Positions 39,081 through 47,020 are shown, counted from the stretch's first letter. The stretch is DNA of 64,000 bases from an uncultured Agrococcus sp. (GCF_945915485.1 NZ_CAMEFJ010000002.1:33599-97598); one strand, 5' to 3'. The notes: generated by a model not told the origin, from the sequence alone. Program-made: numbers and translations.

Positions 39081-41183
39081 TTACGAGGTCTGCAGTCGAT
39101 CCGAGAGCGCTTCGCGCAGCATGCCGAAGAGCGCCTGCACCTGCAGGTCGTGCGAGTCCTCCGGCGGTGTGTCGCTGCCGTCGAGTGCTCTCGCAGCAAG
39201 TGACGCCTTCGAGTCGATGAGCTCCGCGATCCGCGTGTCGACCGTCTGTGCGGCGACGATGCGCCACGCGACGACGGGCATGTCTTGTCCGATGCGGTGG
39301 ATGCGGTCGATCGCCTGCGTCTGCTCGGCATTCGTCCATGACAGCTCGGCCAGCACCATGTTGGATGCGACCTGCAGGTTCACGCCGACGCCGGCGGCCT
39401 GCAGCGAGCACACGATGACCTGCACGCTTTCGTCTTCGACGAACGCGTCGATCGCCGTTTGACGCTGCGCCGGGGTCTGATCGCCTCGAATCGACGTGTG
39501 GTGGATGCCGAGCTCGCGGAAGTGCCTCTCCGCCGAATCCATGACGTCGATGTGCTTTGCGAAGAACACGACCTTGCCGACGCTGCGCGCCAACTGTGCA
39601 GCGTAATCCGCCGCCATGGTCGCCTTCGCTTTACCGATCTGACGCACCAGACTGAACACGTTCTGGTCTTTCGATGTGCCATCGTCGGAGTCGAGCTCGC
39701 TACGCGCGATACGGCGCATGAGGTCTTCGTCGAGCGTGGTCTTCGGCAGCTCCTGGCGTTCGAGAACGCGGTCGTAGCGCTCCACCATACGGCGGGTCAG
39801 TGCGCCGGTGACCGCACGGATGTCACGGGCGGACGCTTCGTCGAGCTCGACGGGCAGGTCTGCGATACGACGCTCCGGGATATCCGCGGCGACGTCTTCC
39901 TTCCGTCGCCGCACGATGCCCATGTCGATAACGGCTTTACGGGCCTCGCGGTAGAAGTTGCGGTCCATGGGCGTGAGCTCTGTCGCCTCGAGGCGTTCCG
40001 TGAGCTCCGCGTTCGGTTGCTTGTCGTCGATCCAGCCGAGGAACTTCCAGATCATCCGGAAGTCCTCGATGTCGTTGATCAAAGGGGTGCCCGTCAGCGC
40101 CAGCATCAGCGCACGCGAGTCACGCTCCAGGATCGCCTTCGAGATCTGGATGACGTGCTTCGAACGCTTCGACTCGGGGTTCTTGATGAAGTGCGCTTCA
40201 TCGACGACCATGCCCCTGAACCCGTGCTTCGCCATCCAGCCGACGTGCCGGTCGAGCACTTCGTAGTTGACGATGACGATGTCGGCGAAGCCATCCACAT
40301 TGCTGCCATCGCCCTGCACGACGGTGACGGAGCGCCCCGGGGTCCAGCGTTCGGCCTCCCGAGCCCAGTTGACCTTCACGACATTGGGCGCGACGACGAG
40401 CAACGGATACGCTTTGGCCGCCGACGCTGCGAGCAGTGCTTGCGCCGTCTTGCCGAGGCCCGGCTCGTCCGCGAGCAGGAAGGAACGATGGCCGTTCTGT
40501 GTAGCCGCCACGAAGCGTTCCTGGTGCAGCATGAGCTCGAGGCCCTTCGGGGCGCGAGCAGTGCCGGTCTCCGGCAACTCCATGCAGGCCGGTCGACCGT
40601 CGGCTCCGACTTCGAAGGATAGGAACAGGGGGTCGAGCAGGTCGAACCCGGCGAGCCGGTCGAGATCCGGCTTTCTGCGGGCGAGTGAGAGATCGGGCTC
40701 GAGGAACGGACGTGCGAGCTGGCTGGCTGCAACGGTTGCCGGCACGACCCGCTTCGATGTCTCCTGCTGAACGGTCTCCTGGACGACGGGCTGCGGTTCG
40801 GGCTCGGGTTCCGGCTCCAAACCAGCGGCCAGCAGCACTTCGCGCTTGAATGTGCGAACGGCATCCGAAACAGGGGCGCCTTCACCGAGCAACGGGAGGA
40901 GCGTCGGATCCTTCGAAGCCGACTTCGCAAGGATCAACGCGATCCCGTCGAGTCGCTTGAGCTCCTCCGCACGCTTCGCACTGGAGAGGTTCGTGTCGGC
41001 TTTGATGCGGGCCCGCTCCTCGCGCACGAGGATCGCGACGGTTTGCAACTTCGTGCGCCCCGTTCGGCTCGCGGCGCGTCGCTGCACGCTCGACTCGACC
41101 TCCCTTGCCGCGCGGGCGAGCCGCGGGATTACGCCCGTTTCGTCTCTGCGGGCACGCGACGGTGAAGCCTGCTGCACTGTCAT
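39081..41183 (-). CDS. SNF2-family DEAD/DEAH helicase
   Basis: About 700 residues. Helicase motif I is FLLADEPGLGKTAQALLA, motif II is VVDEAHFIKN, motif III ALTGTPLIND, and motif VI-like DRIHRIGQDMPVV near the C-terminus, the pattern of the SNF2/SMARCAL1 group of ATP-dependent DNA translocases. The N-terminal ~200 residues are charged and unassigned, with a Glu/Pro-rich linker (EPEPEPEPQP). No restriction or BREX/DISARM-type partner is next to it, so a defence role is unsupported. Start: ATG at 41183 is taken; a GTG at 41207 is also possible. Neither has ideal signals. Confidence 0.88.
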   Translation of the reverse strand: MTVQQASPSRARRDETGVIPRLARAAREVESSVQRRAASRTGRTKLQTVAILVREERARIKADTNLSSAKRAEELKRLDGIALILAKSASKDPTLLPLLGEGAPVSDAVRTFKREVLLAAGLEPEPEPEPQPVVQETVQQETSKRVVPATVAASQLARPFLEPDLSLARRKPDLDRLAGFDLLDPLFLSFEVGADGRPACMELPETGTARAPKGLELMLHQERFVAATQNGHRSFLLADEPGLGKTAQALLAASAAKAYPLLVVAPNVVKVNWAREAERWTPGRSVTVVQGDGSNVDGFADIVIVNYEVLDRHVGWMAKHGFRGMVVDEAHFIKNPESKRSKHVIQISKAILERDSRALMLALTGTPLINDIEDFRMIWKFLGWIDDKQPNAELTERLEATELTPMDRNFYREARKAVIDMGIVRRRKEDVAADIPERRIADLPVELDEASARDIRAVTGALTRRMVERYDRVLERQELPKTTLDEDLMRRIARSELDSDDGTSKDQNVFSLVRQIGKAKATMAADYAAQLARSVGKVVFFAKHIDVMDSAERHFRELGIHHTSIRGDQTPAQRQTAIDAFVEDESVQVIVCSLQAAGVGVNLQVASNMVLAELSWTNAEQTQAIDRIHRIGQDMPVVAWRIVAAQTVDTRIAELIDSKASLAARALDGSDTPPEDSHDLQVQALFGMLREALSDRLQTS

Positions 41184-41251
41184 GCTGTGATGCGTCTCCT
41201 CGATCACCTACGTTGCGGATGGGACTGTGGCGACCATCCGGGTAGTACGTT

Positions 41252-41320
41252 CACGACCTCTTCGGTCGTGCGATGCTGTGTCGCGGAGGGCGCAGTCGGC
41301 GCAGAACAGCCGCGACACAG
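41252..41320. repeat. two hairpins in the SNF2 gene leader
   Basis: CACGACC-TCTTC-GGTCGTG at 41252-41270 (7-bp stem) and CTGTGTCGCGG at 41276-41286 with CCGCGACACAG at 41310-41320 (11-bp perfect arms). Both precede the SNF2 gene on its transcribed strand. They could act in the leader RNA or as protein sites. The 300-bp gap 41208-41508 holds no gene. Confidence 0.45.
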
Positions 41321-41477
41321 GTCAGTGTACTCGATCACTCTGGAACTTTGTATCAGAGTTTCCCCAGATTACGCGTGCCGCCGTGAATGCTTCGTCGGTC
41401 AGCAGGACTGCACGAGCCGAGATGTCGTCCGGGCTCACGCAACTCTCCTCGCGGGGGAATAGCTGCGAGCCCCGCCG

Positions 41478-41501
41478 AGTTGCTTAAAATACGAAACAAC
41501 T
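41478..41501 (+). promoter_or_regulatory. promoter of the monooxygenase gene with overlapping inverted repeat
   Basis: -10 box TAAAAT at 41485-41490 lies inside AGTTGCTT-aaaatacg-AAACAACT, an inverted repeat (7 of 8 arm positions match). A repressor bound there would block the promoter. GAGGAG follows 7 bp before the ATG at 41515. Confidence 0.5.
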
Positions 41502-41514
41502 GAGGAGGGTGCTG

Positions 41515-42567
41515 ATGCGATCATTCGGATTCTTGAGCTTCGGCCACTACGGTTCCGGGCCAAACGGCGGCATGAGCGCGGCAGAGTCCCTGCACAGCGC
41601 GATCGACCTTTCGGTCGGAGCAGATCGTCTCGGCGTCAACGGCGCGTACTTTCGCGTGCACCATTTCGCGAGGCAGTCCGCCTCGCCTCTGCCACTGCTC
41701 AGCGCGATCGCTGCGAAGACCGAGAACATCGAGGTCGGCACGGGGGTCATCGACATGCGCTACGAGAACCCCCTGCAGTTAGCGGAAGAGGCAGCTGCTC
41801 TCGACCTCATCGCCGACGGCCGAGTCGCGCTCGGCATCAGCCGAGGCTCACCCGAACCCGCCCTCCGAGGCTGGGAGGCTTTCGGCTACACCGGCAGCGA
41901 AGACCCCAGGGGCGCAGATCTCGCGCAGGAAAAGTTCGACCTGTTCCTGCGGGCGATTCGAGGAGAGCGGCTCGCGGCAGCGGACCCCGCCCAGTACGGC
42001 CAGAACCAGCGACTTCGCGTGGAGCCGCACTCCCCCGGGCTGGACAGCAGAATCTGGTGGGGCGCCGGCAGCCGCGACACGGCTCGTCGTACGGGAGAGC
42101 TCGGCGTCAACATGATGAGTTCGACGCTGCTGACGGAGGCTACCGGCGATGCGTTCTCCGACCTCCAGGCGGAGCAGATCGACATCTTCCGCACGGCGTG
42201 GCGGGATGCGGGGCACGACCGGGCACCGCGCGTGTCGGTCAGCCGCAGCGTCTTCCCGATCATGAACGATCGCGACCGACTCTATTTCGGGCTGGGCTCG
42301 CGGGAGCAGCACGACCAGGTCGGCATCATCGACGGATTCAGGTCGACGTTCGGGAAAACCTACGCCGACGAACCCGACCGCCTCGTGGAGCAGCTGCGCC
42401 AGGATGCGGCGGTCATGGAGGCCGACACCCTCATGCTGACGATTCCGAACCAACTGGGCACGGACTTCAACCTGCACGTGCTCGAATCGTTCGCGAAATA
42501 CGTCGCACCCGCTCTGGGCTGGAAGCCGAACACTGAGGGGCCTGCCGAGGGATACCCAATCAGCTGA
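41515..42567 (+). CDS. LLM-class flavin-dependent oxidoreductase (luciferase-like)
   Basis: 350-residue monooxygenase-type protein with a TIM-barrel fold: FGFLSFGHYG at the start, YFRVHHFARQSASPLPLLSA, the block VGTGVIDMRYENPLQLAEEA, and GRVALGISRGSPEP. Start ATG 41515 with GAGGAG 7 bp upstream. Substrate unknown. The end of the gene is odd: the last recognisable family block NQLGTDFNLHVLESF is repeated 1.2 kb downstream with a different tail, so the present C-terminus (APALGWKPNTEGPAEGYPIS) may have been supplied by a recombined cassette or, alternatively, is the native one. Confidence 0.88.
   Translation: MRSFGFLSFGHYGSGPNGGMSAAESLHSAIDLSVGADRLGVNGAYFRVHHFARQSASPLPLLSAIAAKTENIEVGTGVIDMRYENPLQLAEEAAALDLIADGRVALGISRGSPEPALRGWEAFGYTGSEDPRGADLAQEKFDLFLRAIRGERLAAADPAQYGQNQRLRVEPHSPGLDSRIWWGAGSRDTARRTGELGVNMMSSTLLTEATGDAFSDLQAEQIDIFRTAWRDAGHDRAPRVSVSRSVFPIMNDRDRLYFGLGSREQHDQVGIIDGFRSTFGKTYADEPDRLVEQLRQDAAVMEADTLMLTIPNQLGTDFNLHVLESFAKYVAPALGWKPNTEGPAEGYPIS
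42445..42505. repeat. 61-bp direct repeat, copy 1 (3' end of the monooxygenase gene)
   Basis: 58 of 61 bases match 43655-43715. This copy codes for PN-LGTDFNLHVLESF-KYV of the monooxygenase. Together the copies bound a 1.2-kb segment that carries a GNAT gene and a toxin-antitoxin pair. Confidence 0.9.
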
Positions 42568-42579
42568 ACCACCTCTTCA

Positions 42580-43113
42580 TTACTGAAGTTCGTTTGCTGA
42601 GAAGTCGTAGACCATGACGATCTCGTCATCGTGATCAGCAACCGCTTTGAAACCGAGTCGCTCATACAACCGGAGCGCGGGGTTTGATTTCTGCACCGAG
42701 AGTGATGCCCGTGAGTATCCACGTTCTCTGAGCAACTCGAGCATTTGTCTCATGAGGAGCGCACCGATTCCTCTCCCCCGACACACAGGCAGCACAGATA
42801 CCGAGAACTCAGGCGTATGGGCGTCGATATTGCCGTAGCCTCTGACCTCCCCTGCAATGATCCGCGTCCAGACTGCTCCGACAAGTCGCTGATCTTTGAC
42901 TGCGACGAGACACGCATCGTCAGGCTTGCCCCACTCCTGGATGTAAGCAGCAACCTCGGGAACGGCGAGAATGCTTCGAGGTATGGGATTGTCGGGATCT
43001 GGTTGGTGAACTGCGAGATAGAGAAAGTCCGCAAGCCGGTCGACTTCACTAGCTTCAATTGGACGAATGATCGTGTCCAACTTCCCTCTCCCCGCTTCAT
43101 CGAGAACAAACAT
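42580..43113 (-). CDS. GNAT-family N-acetyltransferase
   Basis: 177 residues. The acetyl-CoA-binding motif A is SVLPVCRGRGIGALLMRQM near residue 105, followed by NPALRLYERLGFKAV. The N-terminal third (PIPRSILAVPEVAAYIQEWG) belongs to a common GNAT group of unknown substrate. It converges with the monooxygenase gene (12-bp gap) and diverges from the antitoxin gene; its ATG abuts the 17-bp palindrome, with TACAGT on its strand inside that palindrome and no ribosome binding site. Base composition is visibly lower in GC than in the flanking genes, as for the toxin-antitoxin pair. Confidence 0.85.
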   Translation of the reverse strand: MFVLDEAGRGKLDTIIRPIEASEVDRLADFLYLAVHQPDPDNPIPRSILAVPEVAAYIQEWGKPDDACLVAVKDQRLVGAVWTRIIAGEVRGYGNIDAHTPEFSVSVLPVCRGRGIGALLMRQMLELLRERGYSRASLSVQKSNPALRLYERLGFKAVADHDDEIVMVYDFSANELQ

Positions 43114-43115
43114 GC

Positions 43116-43132
43116 GTGTTACACTGTAACAC
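43116..43132. promoter_or_regulatory. 17-bp palindromic operator with two overlapping divergent -10 boxes
   Basis: GTGTTACA-C-TGTAACAC is a perfect palindrome in the 30-bp gap between the GNAT gene and the antitoxin gene. On the plus strand TACACT (43120-43125) can serve as -10 for the antitoxin gene; on the minus strand TACAGT can serve the GNAT gene. Ribbon-helix-helix antitoxins usually bind such palindromes and repress their own operon, so both directions are probably repressed together. Confidence 0.6.
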
Positions 43133-43143
43133 AGGAGGGAATT

Positions 43144-43368
43144 ATGGCTACGACAACCGTCACACTGCGTCTCGCAGAGTCAGAGAAGCAAGTTCTTGCT
43201 GATTACGCAAAGACCTTTGGCATGAGCATTTCTGAGTTTGTGCGCACCGCAGCGCTCTCTCGCATTGAGGACGAGCTCGATCTTGTCGCTTGGGACGAGG
43301 CGAAGCGTGAATTTGATGACGACCCCAAAACGCTGTCAGCCGACGAGATCGCAGCAAAGTACCTCTAA
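43144..43368 (+). CDS. RelB-type antitoxin, ribbon-helix-helix
   Basis: 74 residues. The first ~45 residues (TTTVTLRLAESEKQVLADYA, then GMSISEFVRTAAL) form a MetJ/Arc ribbon-helix-helix DNA-binding domain; the acidic C-terminus (LDLVAWDEAKREFDDDPKTL) is of the kind that wraps the toxin. It neutralises the toxin encoded directly after it. AGGAGGG is 4-5 bp before the ATG. Its TAA is followed without a gap by the toxin ATG. Confidence 0.88.
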   Translation: MATTTVTLRLAESEKQVLADYAKTFGMSISEFVRTAALSRIEDELDLVAWDEAKREFDDDPKTLSADEIAAKYL

Positions 43369-43632
43369 ATGTGGCGTCTTCTCTATTCACTGCGAGCCGA
43401 CAAACAGTTGAGCAAGCTTGATCCAGGTGTTGGCCGCGTCATCGTGGCCTGGCTCAATAAGAACATTGACGGCTGCGACAACCCACGCTCGCAAGGCAAA
43501 AGCCTGGCTGCTGGACTGTCAGGCAAATGGCGTTACCGAGTCGGAGACTATCGCGTGCTCTGCGAGATTCGCGACACTGAACTCGTCGTGCTCGCAATTG
43601 AAGTCGGACATCGACGCGACATCTACAAGTGA
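43369..43632 (+). CDS. RelE/ParE-superfamily toxin
   Basis: 87 residues: MWRLLYSLRADKQLSKLD at the start, the core LSGKWRYRVGDYRVLCEIRD, and the end IEVGHRRDIYK. This is the classic RelE pattern, with the basic/aromatic C-terminal residues (RR, Y) used for ribosome-dependent mRNA cleavage. Start directly abuts the antitoxin stop, showing translational coupling. It ends 22 bp before the second copy of the monooxygenase 3' repeat. Confidence 0.9.
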   Translation: MWRLLYSLRADKQLSKLDPGVGRVIVAWLNKNIDGCDNPRSQGKSLAAGLSGKWRYRVGDYRVLCEIRDTELVVLAIEVGHRRDIYK

Positions 43633-43654
43633 TCTGGATATACGTTAAGCAACC

Positions 43655-43715
43655 CCGAACCGGCTGGGCACGGACTTCAACCTGCACGTGCTCGAATCGT
43701 TCACGAAATACGTCG
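43655..43715. repeat. 61-bp direct repeat, copy 2
   Basis: Partner of 42445-42505, differing at three positions. It starts 22 bp after the toxin stop codon. Confidence 0.9.
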
Positions 43716-43774
43716 GGCCTGAACTCGTTTCGCAGGTGCACGCGTCAGCGCAGGAAACGCGGCACACAGCCTAG
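43655..43774 (+). pseudogene. detached 3' end of a luciferase-like monooxygenase gene
   Basis: In frame, this stretch reads PNRLGTDFNLHVLESFTKYV followed by a further 19 residues (GPELVSQVHASAQETRHTA) and TAG at 43772-43774. The first 20 residues match the intact gene at 42445-42505; the tail differs. It has no start codon and no upstream part. The simplest reading is that it is the original end of the monooxygenase gene, displaced when the GNAT/toxin-antitoxin segment was inserted. The TAG also forms the -10 box of the next gene. Confidence 0.85.
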
Positions 43775-43783
43775 AGTGGTGTC

Positions 43784-44209
43784 ATGAGTAGAGGGAAGCG
43801 CGTCCTTCGGTTGATCGGATGGGCCGGACTGACCGCGGCGGGTGCTCTGCACACCGTCTGGGCATCCGGATCGCCGTGGCCCGCAAAGAGCACAAGGCAA
43901 TTGAGTGATGCGGTGGCCGGCAACCCGAAGGCGCTCCCCGACTCGGGCGCCACATTGTCCGTCGCCGGCGCAGCATTCACCGGCGGCGCCATCGCCGCGG
44001 GTGGGCTCGGGGAAGGCCGCGCCGCGGTCGCACTCCGACGATTCATCGGCATCGCGCTGCTCGCTCGAGCCGCGTCAGGAGGGACTGTAGCACTCACCGT
44101 GCTGGGGGCGCCAAAGGTGGGGAAGCGCTTCCGCGAACTCGACAGGCGCTGCTATCGCCCGCTGTTCGCCGTTCTGGGACTCTCGGTGCTCCTGAGCGCC
44201 AAGAAGTGA
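43784..44209 (+). CDS. small membrane protein, DUF3995-like
   Basis: 141 residues, four hydrophobic segments. The N-terminal WAGLTAAGALHTVWASGSPWP resembles DUF3995 membrane proteins. Start ATG preceded at 6 bp by TAGAGT, a leaderless arrangement; the box overlaps the stop of the detached monooxygenase tail. Function unknown. Confidence 0.72.
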   Translation: MSRGKRVLRLIGWAGLTAAGALHTVWASGSPWPAKSTRQLSDAVAGNPKALPDSGATLSVAGAAFTGGAIAAGGLGEGRAAVALRRFIGIALLARAASGGTVALTVLGAPKVGKRFRELDRRCYRPLFAVLGLSVLLSAKK

Positions 44210-44294
44210 TGACCCTACCCTTGCAGCTCCAGAGTTTTCACCGACACACGATGTCTTCGAAGGTGGGCGGTGCCGTGATGGGTGGATCCGGACA

Positions 44295-44765
44295 CTAAGC
44301 GCTCGGCTCCCGGTACACGACCTCGAAGCGCTCACACAACACCGGCATATCGGGGGCGAACCCGCGAGAGTTTTCGGAGTGCGCCCGCCAGTACCGCTCG
44401 TGCACGGCTCGCCAGTGCTCTAGGGTGCGGTCCCCTTCGCCTTCCGATCGAGCGTGCTCGGCCGTCACCAGATCGAAGGGCACGATGCTGAGCTCGGTCG
44501 TCCGGATGACCGCGCGAGGCTGTTCGGCTGCGTCGAGGATCACGCTCAAGTCGCCTTCTTCCGGAACCGGCTCACCACTCGACTCGTAGTCCCACATCGA
44601 CGAAGCAGTTCCGGTCTTCACCCCCGCGAGCACGAGCGCAAGGAGTTCGTCAGCGTGCTCGGGCGTCGCCCCGAATGCCCAAACCTCTGGCAGCGACTCT
44701 GGGAGCTCGGGAACACTGACACGAGCACGATCCCAGAACGAGAGGGCTGCCGAAGAGTGATGCAT
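44295..44765 (-). CDS. ASCH domain-containing protein
   Basis: 156 residues from the second of two consecutive ATGs, which puts TAAGCT exactly 6 bp upstream (leaderless). The ASCH/PUA-like pattern is clear: LVLAGVKTGTASSMWDYESS, then DLSVILDAAEQPRAVIRTTE, and a C-terminal RYWRAHSENSRGFAPDMPVL. ASCH proteins bind or process RNA or nucleosides; no specific role is known here. An ATG three bases upstream is the alternative start. Confidence 0.87.
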   Translation of the reverse strand: MHHSSAALSFWDRARVSVPELPESLPEVWAFGATPEHADELLALVLAGVKTGTASSMWDYESSGEPVPEEGDLSVILDAAEQPRAVIRTTELSIVPFDLVTAEHARSEGEGDRTLEHWRAVHERYWRAHSENSRGFAPDMPVLCERFEVVYREPSA

Positions 44766-44967
44766 CATCCCAGCTTAGGAGGAACTGCCGAATCGAGTCC
44801 CCGGACGGGCAGAGCGACAGGAGCGATACTGTCGAAGCGCGACCCTGCTGCGCTGCTGCTCTCAATCAGCGATGGTCCCATGGCACGTCGTCGAGTCGCG
44901 GCCCTCTCATGACAGTGCGCTGAGTCGGGAACCGGTGCGGTTACCTCGCGCGAGCCCCGCTGCTGCA

Positions 44968-44973
44968 TACACT
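44968..44973 (+). promoter_or_regulatory. -10 box TACACT, leaderless
   Basis: TACACT, then GCAAGT, then GTG at 44980. This fixes the otherwise ambiguous start of the following membrane protein gene. Confidence 0.5.
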
Positions 44974-44979
44974 GCAAGT

Positions 44980-45777
44980 GTGACCGCTCTCGCGATGGTG
45001 CCCGGTGATCGTATGCCCATGTACGGCATCGAACACGTCTCGATGCTGCTGGCGCTCCTTGTGATCACTGTGCTTGCCATCACATGGGCACGAAGGTCGG
45101 GGCTCACGCAACGGGCCAAACGCACGCTTGCGATAACCGGCTGGCTCTATCTTCTTCTCTCGATAGGTTGGTCCATCTGGGACTTTCTGCCCGCAAACTT
45201 CACGATCGATCAATCACTGCCCGTGCACCTCTCGGATGTCCTGCGAATCATCACGGCGCTTGCGCTCATAACGCGCAGCCCGACACTCATATCGATCACG
45301 TACTACTGGGGCCTCACGTTGAACCTGCAATCGCTCGTGACGCCCGATTTGAACTACATAACGCATCCCGAAATCGAGTTCGTGTCCTACTGGCTGTTCC
45401 ACACACTCGCGTTACTCGCACCGCTCGTATTGATCTTCGGGTTCGGTTTCAGACCGACCTGGAAATCACTTGCCGTGGCATTCGGTTCACTGCTGCTATG
45501 GGCAGGCGCTTCGGCGGTCGTCAACGCCCTCACCGGCGCGAACTACGGGTACCTCGCCCATGCACCCGCAGGACCATCACTGCTGGATGTCATGGGCGGA
45601 TGGCCGTTCTACCTCGTCGTCGCAGGCACCATGATTCTGGTCGTCTGGTCATTGATGACGTTGCCGTGGACTCTCCTCCAGCGCCGGAATCCCGCGCCGA
45701 TGTTCGGATCGCGCGGCATCATGCGCCTGGCCGACCGACAGCAGACCCGGCTGCCGGGAGAGCCGCTGCGCAGTTAG
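44980..45777 (+). CDS. TIGR02206 (YwaF) family membrane protein
   Basis: 265 residues, six or seven membrane segments. YGIEHVSMLLALLVITVLA near the start, PVHLSDVLRIITALAL and GGWPFYLVVAG near the end fit the YwaF family of unknown function. GTG at 44980 is chosen from the leaderless -10 box. The stop codon region contains the -10 box of glsA, so the two are close but separately promoted. Confidence 0.82.
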   Translation: MTALAMVPGDRMPMYGIEHVSMLLALLVITVLAITWARRSGLTQRAKRTLAITGWLYLLLSIGWSIWDFLPANFTIDQSLPVHLSDVLRIITALALITRSPTLISITYYWGLTLNLQSLVTPDLNYITHPEIEFVSYWLFHTLALLAPLVLIFGFGFRPTWKSLAVAFGSLLLWAGASAVVNALTGANYGYLAHAPAGPSLLDVMGGWPFYLVVAGTMILVVWSLMTLPWTLLQRRNPAPMFGSRGIMRLADRQQTRLPGEPLRS

Positions 45778-45786
45778 ATTGTCTGT

Positions 45787-46995
45787 ATGCGCACACCGGT
45801 TCCCGATTACCTGGCCGAACTCATCGAGGGGTGCACCGACGACACCCACGGAGCACTCGCCTCCTATATCCCCGAGCTCGCGAAAGTCGATCCCACACAG
45901 CTTGCGGTCGCGGTGTGCACACCGGACGGCACGGTGTATTCGGCGGGTGACGCCGATGCGCAGTTCACGATCCAGTCGATCTCCAAGCCCTTCGCGTACG
46001 CTCTCGCGCTGCGCGATCGCGGCCTCGACGTCGTTCTCGATCACGTCGGTGTCGAGCCGAGTGGCGACGCGTTCAACGAGATGTCCGTCGAGACGGCCAC
46101 GGGGCGGCCCCGCAACCCCATGATCAATATCGGTGCGATCACGACACACTCGCTCGTCGGCAACAAGGCCCTCCCCTATGAGGCTCGGGCTGCTGTGCTG
46201 ATCGACGGGCTCTCTCGCTTTGCCGGAAGAACGCTCGACGTCGACGAAGCCGTGCTGGAATCCGAGTACGCGACCCGCTACCGCAACGTGGCTCTCGCCT
46301 CGATGGCGAGAAGCAACGACTTCATCCACGTAGAGCCCGACGAAGCGGTCTGGGGATACACCAAGCAGTGTTCCGCGCTCGTCACGGCGCGCGACCTCGC
46401 CGTCATGGCGACAACGCTGGCGGGAGGCGGGAAGAACCCGCTGACCGGCCAGCAGGTGGTCCCCCAGTGGGTCTGCCGGCAGGTGCTCTCGGTCATGATG
46501 TCCTGCGGGATGTACGACGCAGCGGGCGACTGGCTGTCGCAAGTGGGCATCCCCGCGAAGAGCGGCGTTTCGGGTGGCATACTCGGGGCTCTCCCGGGGC
46601 AGGCGGGCATCGGCACATTCTCGCCGCGCCTCGACAGGTTCGGCAACAGCGTGCGAGGCGTGCAGCTGTTCGAACGGCTCTCCGGCGATATGGGGCTGCA
46701 CATCATGGAACTCCCCGCGCCATCGATCGATGCGATTGGCGCACGGGACGAAAGCGAGGATGGCCGACCGATGATCGCCGTGCAGGGCCCCGTCATCTTC
46801 TCCACGGCAGAACTCGTGCTGCGCAGGTTCGCGGATATCCCCGATGACGAACGCGACGTCGTCATCGATCTGCGCATGGTTACGACGATGAACTCAGTCG
46901 GCAAGCGGATGCTCGCCGAGGGGGTCCGACGCTTGAAGCTCGACGGGCGCGAGGTGGAGCTGCTCCTCCCCCGCGCGGACTTCAGCCTGACCTGA
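45787..46995 (+). CDS. glsA: glutaminase with C-terminal STAS domain
   Basis: 402 residues. Residues 1-305 are a serine-dependent glutaminase: QSISKPFAYALAL has the Ser-x-x-Lys catalytic pair near 66, and NPMINIGAI, EYATRYRN and FGNSVRGVQLFERL follow. The enzyme releases ammonia from glutamine. The last ~95 residues (VVIDLRMVTTMNSVGKRMLA) are a STAS domain, a fusion known in actinobacteria that may sense nucleotides or partner with a transporter. TAGATT is 6 bp before the ATG. Confidence 0.92.
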   Translation: MRTPVPDYLAELIEGCTDDTHGALASYIPELAKVDPTQLAVAVCTPDGTVYSAGDADAQFTIQSISKPFAYALALRDRGLDVVLDHVGVEPSGDAFNEMSVETATGRPRNPMINIGAITTHSLVGNKALPYEARAAVLIDGLSRFAGRTLDVDEAVLESEYATRYRNVALASMARSNDFIHVEPDEAVWGYTKQCSALVTARDLAVMATTLAGGGKNPLTGQQVVPQWVCRQVLSVMMSCGMYDAAGDWLSQVGIPAKSGVSGGILGALPGQAGIGTFSPRLDRFGNSVRGVQLFERLSGDMGLHIMELPAPSIDAIGARDESEDGRPMIAVQGPVIFSTAELVLRRFADIPDDERDVVIDLRMVTTMNSVGKRMLAEGVRRLKLDGREVELLLPRADFSLT

Positions 46996-47020
46996 CCGCA
47001 GTCGTCACCTACCCGCAGAG

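Noticed and set aside
39081..41183. SNF2 helicase as part of an anti-phage defence island
   Set aside because: No methyltransferase, nuclease, phospholipase D or other defence partner is adjacent; neighbours are metabolic genes. A free-standing housekeeping SNF2 protein is the simpler reading.
42580..43113. GNAT protein as the cognate toxin of the ribbon-helix-helix antitoxin (TacT/AtaT type)
   Set aside because: The antitoxin gene abuts a clear RelE toxin gene on the same strand, and the GNAT sequence belongs to a common small-molecule acetyltransferase group. Shared regulation is possible, but toxicity is not supported by sequence.
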